22,004 nucleotides of DNA from positions 1 through 22,004 of the forward strand of contig JACRAA010000280.1 of the NCBI GenBank assembly GCA_016213595.1. Direction: 5' to 3'. Position numbers and translations under genes: made by a program. This stretch comes from Actinomycetota bacterium. GTDB taxonomy: Bacteria; Actinomycetota; Actinomycetes; Propionibacteriales; Propionibacteriaceae. Position 1 is the first letter of the stretch. Every line of letters starts with the position of its first letter. The notes beneath the pieces were generated by a model. It was not told where the DNA came from. It was given only the letters and a program-made list of their open reading frames with translations, and searched no databases. Of this stretch, positions 1-5,687 are shown one piece after another.

Positions 1-1
1 G

Positions 2-358
2 GTCAACCCGTTCAACGGCGAGGGCATCTCGTACGCCATGGAGTCGGGCCGCTACGCCGCCGACCACATCATCGACGCCGTACGACGCGGGCTCGGCACG
101 GCGAGCGCGGAGCGGGCCCTGGAGGCCTACCCCCGCACGCTCCGCCAGGCCTGGGGCGGCTACTTCCGGCTCGGCGGGATCTTCGTCAAGCTCATCGGCG
201 ACCCGCGGATCATGCGGCTCGCCACGACGTACGGCCTGCCGCACCCGCAGCTCATGAAGCTCGTGCACAAGCTGCTCGCCAACCTCACCGACCACCCGGG
301 CCACGACGCGTACGACCGCATCGTCAACTCGCTCACGAAGCTGGCACCCTCCGCATGA
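2..358 (+). CDS. Geranylgeranyl reductase family FAD-dependent oxidoreductase, C-terminal part
   Basis: Partial gene: its 5' end lies outside the window and 118 codons plus TGA remain. The reading frame opens with NPFNGEGISYAMESG, the conserved C-terminal FAD-contacting segment of geranylgeranyl reductases (Pro/Gly-rich loop followed by a helix), then a helical tail ending in a LVHKLLANL stretch typical of actinobacterial members. Family knowledge: these flavoenzymes reduce double bonds in polyprenyl chains; the mycobacterial relative MenJ saturates one isoprene unit of menaquinone. Inference: here it probably modifies the menaquinone tail, because it lies directly upstream of the complex I operon on the same strand and a prenyl diphosphate synthase follows that operon. 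The exact substrate cannot be told from this fragment. A different family member acting on chlorophyll or archaeal lipids is unlikely in this context. Confidence 0.85.
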   Translation, partial: VNPFNGEGISYAMESGRYAADHIIDAVRRGLGTASAERALEAYPRTLRQAWGGYFRLGGIFVKLIGDPRIMRLATTYGLPHPQLMKLVHKLLANLTDHPGHDAYDRIVNSLTKLAPSA

Positions 359-518
359 CGGTCCGGCTGGCTCGTGCTGAGATGGTTCTGCCCTTCGAGA
401 TATGTCTGCCTTACCAGGGACAGTGTCGTGACGTGTCCGAGAGCTGGGGGCGACTCGCCCTCGGCTCTCCGGACGCGATAGAAAAGAGACCTCACCCGCT
501 CGCGATCGGAGTACTGAG
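359..518 (+). promoter_or_regulatory. Leader region of the nuo operon
   Basis: This 160-bp gap separates the reductase stop from nuoA and is the longest non-coding stretch in the window. It should hold the main nuo promoter, but I see no convincing -35/-10 pair; the nearest -10-like string is TATGTC at 401-406 without a matching -35. It contains three head-to-tail GTGTC-like pentamers (423-437), a strong hairpin (439-469), an A-rich patch GATAGAAAAGAGA (477-489) unusual in this GC-rich DNA, and a GGAG ribosome binding site at 508-511, seven bases before the nuoA ATG. No Rex operator-like palindrome is visible. Confidence 0.4.
439..469 (+). terminator. Hairpin upstream of nuoA, possible U-less terminator or attenuator
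   Basis: GAGAGCTGGGGGCG (439-452) pairs with CGCCCTCGGCTCTC (456-469) over 14 positions, two of them G-U in RNA, around a three-base loop ACT. No U-tract follows; the next bases are CGGACGCGATAG. It lies about 80 nt after the reductase stop and 50 nt before nuoA. It may terminate transcription of the upstream gene, or act as a stabilising or attenuating element in the nuo 5' untranslated region. The pairing is seen directly; the role is inference. Confidence 0.4.
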
Positions 519-878
519 ATGAACGCCTACGTACCGATCCTGGGACTCATGGCCCTCGCCGCGCTGTTCCTCGGTGTCTCGATCTTCGCCAGCATCCACA
601 TCGGGCCCGCGCGCTACAACAAGGCGAAGTACGAGACGTACGAGTGCGGCATCGAGGCGACACCCCAGCCCATCGGCGGCGGCCGGTTCCCGGTGAAGTA
701 CTACATCACGGCGATGCTGTTCATCGTCTTCGACATCGAGATCGTGTTCCTCTATCCCTGGGCCGTGACGTTCAACCAGCTCGGGGTGTTCGCGTTCGTC
801 GAGATGCTCCTGTTCGTGGTGACGGTGATCATCGCCTACATCTACGTGGTCCGCCGGGGCGGACTGACCTGGGAATGA
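519..878 (+). CDS. nuoA: NADH-quinone oxidoreductase subunit A
   Basis: Membrane subunit of complex I (homologue of mitochondrial ND3) at the junction between the quinone-reducing arm and the membrane arm. The 119-residue product has three predicted transmembrane helices, at about residues 4-25, 62-82 and 88-111. Between the first two lies the conserved loop with YECG (Cys43), matching the ND3 loop Cys that lines the quinone tunnel, and the second helix carries the FDIEIVFLYPWA signature with acidic Asp72 and Glu74. Length is normal for the family. The ATG at 519 is preceded by GGAG with seven-base spacing. It is the first gene of the operon and is followed by nuoB after a ten-base gap. Confidence 0.97.
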   Translation: MNAYVPILGLMALAALFLGVSIFASIHIGPARYNKAKYETYECGIEATPQPIGGGRFPVKYYITAMLFIVFDIEIVFLYPWAVTFNQLGVFAFVEMLLFVVTVIIAYIYVVRRGGLTWE

Positions 879-888
879 GGTGAGCTGA

Positions 889-1446
889 ATGGGTATCGAG
901 GAGAAGCTCCCGTCCTGCGTCCTGCTGACGACCGTCGAGGGCGTCATCGGCTGGCTCAGGCAGGCGTCGCTGTGGCCTGCCACGATGGGCCTGGCATGCT
1001 GCGCCATCGAGATGATGGCCTTCGGCGCACCACGGTTCGACGCGGGCCGCTGGGGCCAGGAGGTCTTCCGCGCCTCGCCGCGCCAGGCCGACCTGCTCAT
1101 CGTGTCGGGTCGCGTGAGCCAGAAGATGGCGCCGGTCGTGCGTCAGGTGTACGACCAGATGCCGAACCCCAAGTGGGTCATCGCGATGGGCGTGTGCGCC
1201 TCGTCCGGCGGCATGTTCAACAACTACGCGATCGTGCAGGGCTGCGACCACATCGTCCCGGTCGACGTGTACCTGCCGGGCTGCCCGCCCCGCCCTGACA
1301 TGCTCATCGACGCGATGTTCAAGCTCCGCAAGGGCGAGGTCGCCCACCCGCAGCTCGGCCCGGACCGCGTCGCCTTCGAGGCGGACGCCGAGCGTGCAGC
1401 GCTGGTCGCACCGAGCACGATCGAGATGAAGGGTCTCCTGCGATGA
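889..1446 (+). CDS. nuoB: NADH-quinone oxidoreductase subunit B
   Basis: Peripheral-arm subunit that holds the terminal [4Fe-4S] cluster N2, the electron donor to quinone. The 185-residue protein shows the diagnostic tandem cysteines in GLACCAIEMM (Cys37, Cys38) plus Cys103 (GVCASSGG) and Cys132 (LPGCPPRP), giving all four N2 ligands. The C-terminal 40 residues are a less conserved tail. The ATG at 889 follows GAGGTGAG, a good ribosome binding site that overlaps the end of nuoA. The stop overlaps the nuoC start as ATGA, suggesting translational coupling. It packs against NuoD to form the quinone pocket. Confidence 0.98.
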   Translation: MGIEEKLPSCVLLTTVEGVIGWLRQASLWPATMGLACCAIEMMAFGAPRFDAGRWGQEVFRASPRQADLLIVSGRVSQKMAPVVRQVYDQMPNPKWVIAMGVCASSGGMFNNYAIVQGCDHIVPVDVYLPGCPPRPDMLIDAMFKLRKGEVAHPQLGPDRVAFEADAERAALVAPSTIEMKGLLR

Positions 1447-2135
1447 CAGAACCGACCGCGGCCGACCTCGCCGAGGTCTCCTCCGCCGCCGGCGCGCCCG
1501 CCCGTGAGGTCACGCGCCAGGGGATGTGGGGCCCGGGTCCCGGTGACACCTCCGGCTACAACGGCATCGTGCGCCGCTTCGAGCGGTTCGCCCCGACCGA
1601 CCGTCCGTACGGCTCCTACTTCGACGAGGTCGTCGACCGGCTCATCGGGCTCCTGCCCGGAGTCGACCTGGGGCACGTCGTGGTCGCGCACAACGAGCTC
1701 ACCATCTTCGTGCCGAGGGCGGACCTGCTCGACGTCCTCACCGCGTGCCGCGACGACGCACTGCTGCGCTTCGAGGTCTGCGTCTCCGTCTCCGGGGTCC
1801 ACTTCCCCGACATGCCGGGTGAGGAGCTGCACGTCGTCTACCACCTGCTCTCGATCACCCACAACCGGCGTGTTCGGCTGCAGGTCACCTGCGCTGACGC
1901 GGACCCGCACGTCCCGAGCTCGGTCTCCGTCTACCCCATGACCGACTGGCACGAGCGTGAGACGTACGACATGTTCGGCGTCATCTTCGACGGCCACCCC
2001 GCGCTCACCCGCATCCTCATGCCGGATGACTGGGACGGGTTCCCGCAGCGCAAGGACTACCCGCTCGGCGGTGTCCCGGTCGAGTACAAGGGTGCGGTCG
2101 TGCCGCCCCCGGACCAGCGGAGGAGCTACTCATGA
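1443..2135 (+). CDS. nuoC: NADH-quinone oxidoreductase subunit C
   Basis: Peripheral-arm subunit (30-kDa type) without cofactors, which supports the NuoB-NuoD core. The 230-residue product carries the family signature HERETYDMFGVIF (residues 170-182) followed by a GHP and LTRILMPDDW segment and the RKDYPL motif (203-208). Here nuoC and nuoD are separate genes, unlike the fused nuoCD of enterobacteria. The first 40 residues are a Gly/Pro-rich extension of a kind common in actinobacterial NuoC. The ATG at 1443 overlaps the nuoB stop (ATGA), and the gene's own stop overlaps nuoD in the same way. Confidence 0.97.
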   Translation: MTEPTAADLAEVSSAAGAPAREVTRQGMWGPGPGDTSGYNGIVRRFERFAPTDRPYGSYFDEVVDRLIGLLPGVDLGHVVVAHNELTIFVPRADLLDVLTACRDDALLRFEVCVSVSGVHFPDMPGEELHVVYHLLSITHNRRVRLQVTCADADPHVPSSVSVYPMTDWHERETYDMFGVIFDGHPALTRILMPDDWDGFPQRKDYPLGGVPVEYKGAVVPPPDQRRSYS

Positions 2136-3436
2136 CCGACGAGTCTGTCGGCACCGTCTACGTCGCCCAGGGCGGCGACTGGGACGACATCGCGCGCGCC
2201 CAGGCGGACCGCGGGGACGAGACGATCGTCATCAACATGGGTCCCCAGCACCCCTCGACCCACGGCGTGCTCCGCCTCATCCTCGAGATGGACGGCGAGA
2301 CCGTCACCTCGCTGCGTCCCGGCATCGGCTTCCTGCACACCGGCATCGAGAAGAACATGGAGTACCGGACGTACTCCCAGGGGCCGACGTTCGTCACGCG
2401 CATGGACTACGTCGCACCGATCTTCAACGAGGTCGTGTACTGCCTCGCCGTCGAGAAGCTGCTCGACCTGGAGGTGCCGGAGCGCGCCAACATCCTGCGG
2501 GTGCTGTGCATGGAGCTCAACCGGATCTCGAGCCACCTGGTCGCGGTCGGTACGGGCGGCATGGAGATCGGCGCCCTCACGATGATGACCATCGGCTTCC
2601 GTGAGCGCGAGATGATCCTCGACTTCTTCGAGGCGCTGTGCGGGACGCGCATGAACCACGCCTACATCCGGCCGGGGGGCGTCGCGATCGACCTGCCCGA
2701 CGACGGCCTGCCGCGCCTCAAGGGCGTCATCGACTGGCTGCACAAGCACCTGTGGGAGTACGGCGCGTTCTGCAACGAGAACCCGATCTTCAAGGGCCGC
2801 ATGCAGGGCGTCGCGACGCTCGACCTGACGCAGTGCATGGTGTACGGCGCTTCCGGTCCGGTGCTCCGCGCTGCCGGCTACCCCTGGGACCTGCGCAAGT
2901 CGCAGCCGTACTGCGGCTACGAGACGTACGACTTCGACGTCATCACGTGGGACACGAACGACGCGTACGGACGGTTCCGGATCCGGCTCGCCGAGATGGA
3001 GGAGTCCCTCAAGATCGTCGAGCAGTGCTACGACAGGCTCGCCGCCACCACGGGCCAGCCCGTGATGGTCGAGGACCCGAAGTACGCCTGGCCCGCGCAG
3101 CTCACGGTGGGCCCGGACGGCCAGGGCAACTCGAACGAGAAGATCAAGCACATCATGGCCGAGTCCATGGAGGCCCTGATCCATCACTTCAAGACGGTGA
3201 CCGAGGGCTTCCGCGTGCCGGCCGGCCAGGCGTACGTCGCGATCGAGTCGCCCAAGGGCGAGCTCGGCTGCCACCTCGTCTCCGACGGGGGTACGAGGCC
3301 GTACCGGGTCCACGTGCGCGACCCAGGGTTCAACCATCTGCAAGCGGCGCCGGCGATGTGCGAGGGCGCGATGATCTCCGACGTCGTGGTGGCGGTCGCC
3401 AGCCTCGACCCGGTGCTGGGAGGGGTCGACCGATGA
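2132..3436 (+). CDS. nuoD: NADH-quinone oxidoreductase subunit D
   Basis: The 49-kDa-type subunit that forms the quinone-binding pocket with NuoB; evolutionarily related to [NiFe] hydrogenase large subunits but without metal ligands. The 434-residue product has GPQHPSTHGVLRL (38-50), whose His44 matches the quinone-headgroup His38 of Thermus, and TRMDY with Tyr93 matching Thermus Tyr87; both key residues are therefore present. The C-terminus contains GELGCHLVSDG and RDPGFNHLQA and ends in LGGVDR. A roughly 30-residue N-terminal extension precedes the core. A CGGAGGAGC ribosome binding site precedes the ATG at 2132, which overlaps the nuoC stop (ATGA). Confidence 0.98.
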   Translation: MTDESVGTVYVAQGGDWDDIARAQADRGDETIVINMGPQHPSTHGVLRLILEMDGETVTSLRPGIGFLHTGIEKNMEYRTYSQGPTFVTRMDYVAPIFNEVVYCLAVEKLLDLEVPERANILRVLCMELNRISSHLVAVGTGGMEIGALTMMTIGFREREMILDFFEALCGTRMNHAYIRPGGVAIDLPDDGLPRLKGVIDWLHKHLWEYGAFCNENPIFKGRMQGVATLDLTQCMVYGASGPVLRAAGYPWDLRKSQPYCGYETYDFDVITWDTNDAYGRFRIRLAEMEESLKIVEQCYDRLAATTGQPVMVEDPKYAWPAQLTVGPDGQGNSNEKIKHIMAESMEALIHHFKTVTEGFRVPAGQAYVAIESPKGELGCHLVSDGGTRPYRVHVRDPGFNHLQAAPAMCEGAMISDVVVAVASLDPVLGGVDR

Positions 3437-4368
3437 GCGGTCACGAGTTCGAGAGCCACTTCCCCGAGTCCGGCTCGGTCGACATGTCCGACCCGACGAC
3501 CGACATCGACGAGACCACGTACGCCGAGCTGCGTGAGCTGGCCGGCCGCTACCCCCAGCCACGGTCCGCGCTGCTGCCGATGCTCCACCTCGTGCAGTCG
3601 GTCGACGGGCGGATCTCGCCGAAGGGCATCGAGGCGTGCGCCGAAGTGCTGGGGATCAGCACCGCGCAGGTGTCGGGTGTCGCGACGTTCTACACCATGT
3701 ACAAGCGTCGCCCGGCGGGCCGCCACCACGTCGGCGTGTGCACGACGGCCCTCTGCGCCGTCATGGGTGGCGACGTGCTCCTGGAGACGGCGTCGAAGCA
3801 CCTCGGCATCGGGGTCGACGAGACGACGCCGGACGGCAGGATCTCGCTCGAGCGCATCGAGTGCAACGCGGCCTGCGACTTCGCCCCCGTCATGATGGTC
3901 AACTGGGAGTTCATGGACGACATGACGCCGGAGAAGGCCGTGGCCCTGCTCGACGACCTCCGGGACGGCACGGAGGTGCGCTCCACGCGCGGGGCCAGGC
4001 TCACGAGCTGGCGTGAGGCCGAGCGGGTGCTCGCCGGCTTCCCCGACGGCCGCGCCGACGAAGGTCCCAGTGCGGGCGCTCCGTCACTGCTGGGCCTGCG
4101 GGTCGCGGAGGACAAGGGGTGGGCAGCGCCGGGCGACGACAAGCCGCACGGGAACGGTGTGGTCGGCCGTGTCGCCCGCACGATCGTCCACGCGGTGCAG
4201 GAGGTCACCGGCACCACCGAGGACCAGGAGCCGAACGTTGCGACGCCGGCATCGGCGCCGACGAAGAGCGCACCCACGAAGAGCGCACCCACGAAGAGCC
4301 CAGCTGCTGAGAAGGCTCCGCGGCAGCGCCGCAGGAGCACCAGGCCCGAAGAGGGGACCGCGAAGTGA
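3433..4368 (+). CDS. nuoE: NADH-quinone oxidoreductase subunit E with long repeat-bearing tail
   Basis: Peripheral-arm subunit of the NADH-oxidising module, binding the [2Fe-2S] cluster N1a in a thioredoxin-like fold. The ligands are Cys103 and Cys108 (CTTALC, C-x4-C) and Cys144 and Cys148 (CNAAC, C-x3-C). The catalytic fold ends near residue 200; the remaining 110 residues are low-complexity, rich in Ala, Pro, Lys, Arg and Thr, and contain APTKS three times in tandem (275-289). At 311 residues it is much longer than the roughly 160-residue bacterial core. I chose the ATG at 3433 because it overlaps the nuoD stop (ATGA) like its neighbours. The open frame continues upstream through nuoD but has no support there; an internal ATG at 3484 is a weaker alternative. 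Confidence 0.96.
   Translation: MSGHEFESHFPESGSVDMSDPTTDIDETTYAELRELAGRYPQPRSALLPMLHLVQSVDGRISPKGIEACAEVLGISTAQVSGVATFYTMYKRRPAGRHHVGVCTTALCAVMGGDVLLETASKHLGIGVDETTPDGRISLERIECNAACDFAPVMMVNWEFMDDMTPEKAVALLDDLRDGTEVRSTRGARLTSWREAERVLAGFPDGRADEGPSAGAPSLLGLRVAEDKGWAAPGDDKPHGNGVVGRVARTIVHAVQEVTGTTEDQEPNVATPASAPTKSAPTKSAPTKSPAAEKAPRQRRRSTRPEEGTAK
4255..4299 (+). repeat. Three 15-bp tandem repeats in the nuoE tail
   Basis: Three consecutive 15-base units, 4255-4269, 4270-4284 and 4285-4299, of the form GCACCCACGAAGAGC; units two and three are identical and unit one differs at two bases. Each encodes Ala-Pro-Thr-Lys-Ser in the nuoE frame, so changes in copy number would leave the frame intact. The near identity suggests recent slippage duplication in a disordered tail. 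Confidence 0.97.
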
Positions 4369-5687
4369 CAGACATCCTCACGCCCGTCCTCACGAAGAAC
4401 TGGGGCGACAAGAAGTCGTGGACCCTTCCCGCGTACGAGAGGACCGGGGGCTACAACGCCCTGCGCAAGGCCCTGACGATGACGCCCGACGGAGTCACCA
4501 CCGCGGTCAAGGACTCCGGGCTGCGCGGCCGTGGCGGCGCGGGCTTCCCGACCGGCATGAAGTGGAGCTTCGTGCCGAAGGACAACCCGAACCCGAAGTA
4601 CCTCGTCGTCAACGGCGACGAGTCGGAGCCGGGCACGTGCAAGGACATCCCGCTCATGCTGGCGTCGCCGCACACCCTGGTCGAGGGCGTCATCATCTCG
4701 TCCTACGCGATCGGCGTGCACACGGCCTTCATCTACATCCGTGGCGAGGTGCTGCACGTGGTGCGCCGCGTCCAGCAGGCCGTCGCGGAGGCCCGCGAGG
4801 CGGGCTACCTCGGGACGGACATCCTCGGCAGCGGCTTCGACCTGGAGATCATCGTCCACGCCGGCGCCGGTGCGTACATCTGTGGTGAGGAGACCGCGCT
4901 GCTCGACTCCCTCGAGGGGCGCCGGGGCCAGCCCAGGCTGCGTCCCCCGTTCCCGGCGGTCGCCGGCCTGTACGCGTCGCCCACGGTCATCAACAACGTC
5001 GAGTCGATCGCGTCCGTACCGAGCATCATCGACCGCGGCACGGAGTGGTTCGGCTCCATGGGGACGGAGAAGTCGAAGGGCTTCACCATCTACTCCCTGT
5101 CCGGCCACGTCGCCAACCCCGGTCAGTTCGAGGCGCCGCTCGGCATCACGCTGCGGCAGCTGCTCGAGCTCGCCGGCGGCGTCCGGGAGGGCCACCAGCT
5201 CAAGTTCTTCACGCCCGGCGGCTCCTCCACCCCCATCCTCACCGAGGAGCACCTCGACCTGCCTCTCGACTACGAGGGCATGGCCGGCGCCGGGTCGATG
5301 CTGGGGACGAAGGCACTGCAGATCTTCGACGAGACGACGTCGGTCGTACGGACGACGCTGCGCTGGGTCGAGTTCTACAAGCACGAGTCGTGCGGCAAGT
5401 GCACCCCGTGCCGCGAAGGCACCTGGTGGCTCGTCCAGATGCTTCGTGACTTCGAGGCCGGCACGGCCAAGCAGGGCGACATCGAGAAGATGCTCGACCT
5501 CTGCGACAACATCGGCGGCCGGTCGTTCTGTGCGCTCGCCGACGGGGCCGTCGCGTGCGTCACGAGCGCTGTGAAGTACTTCCGCAGCGAGTTCGAGGCC
5601 GGCTACCGGACCCCGGCGTGGGAGCTGCTGCCGTACGAGCTGAGCGCACGCTTCTCCGTCCCTGCGACCACGGGAGCCTACGTATGA
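4365..5687 (+). CDS. nuoF: NADH-quinone oxidoreductase subunit F
   Basis: The 51-kDa-type subunit where NADH binds and passes a hydride to FMN; it also holds cluster N3. The 440-residue product shows RGRGGAGFPTG (54-64) and GDESEPGTCKD (84-94) of the FMN/NADH site, GAGAYICGEETALL (167-180), and the N3 ligands Cys343, Cys346 and Cys349 (CGKCTPC) with Cys389 (SFCALADG). The start is GTG at 4365, overlapping the nuoE stop as GTGA and preceded by GAGGGGA. Presence of NuoE, NuoF and NuoG shows this is the NADH-dependent 14-subunit enzyme and not the 11-subunit ferredoxin or F420H2 type. Confidence 0.98.
   Translation: MTDILTPVLTKNWGDKKSWTLPAYERTGGYNALRKALTMTPDGVTTAVKDSGLRGRGGAGFPTGMKWSFVPKDNPNPKYLVVNGDESEPGTCKDIPLMLASPHTLVEGVIISSYAIGVHTAFIYIRGEVLHVVRRVQQAVAEAREAGYLGTDILGSGFDLEIIVHAGAGAYICGEETALLDSLEGRRGQPRLRPPFPAVAGLYASPTVINNVESIASVPSIIDRGTEWFGSMGTEKSKGFTIYSLSGHVANPGQFEAPLGITLRQLLELAGGVREGHQLKFFTPGGSSTPILTEEHLDLPLDYEGMAGAGSMLGTKALQIFDETTSVVRTTLRWVEFYKHESCGKCTPCREGTWWLVQMLRDFEAGTAKQGDIEKMLDLCDNIGGRSFCALADGAVACVTSAVKYFRSEFEAGYRTPAWELLPYELSARFSVPATTGAYV

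Noticed and set aside
160..495. 111-codon minus-strand frame covering the reductase end and the nuo leader
   Set aside because: Part of it is antisense to the conserved reductase C-terminus; no family resemblance and no ribosome binding site; treated as chance.
359..518. Rex-type redox operator upstream of nuoA
   Set aside because: Rex is known to act on nuo in Streptomyces, but I see no TTGTGAA-N-TTCACAA-like palindrome here; the GTGTC repeats are direct repeats and do not match.
3400..3436. NuoD C-terminus reads LGGVDR where many homologues have GEVDR
   Set aside because: A Glu to Gly change at a usually conserved end looked odd, but I believe actinobacterial NuoD proteins often end this way, so it is probably lineage-typical.
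5555..5683. Upstream extension of nuoG into nuoF
   Set aside because: The extra 43 codons are the out-of-frame shadow of nuoF; the ATG at 5684 overlaps the nuoF stop as at neighbouring junctions.
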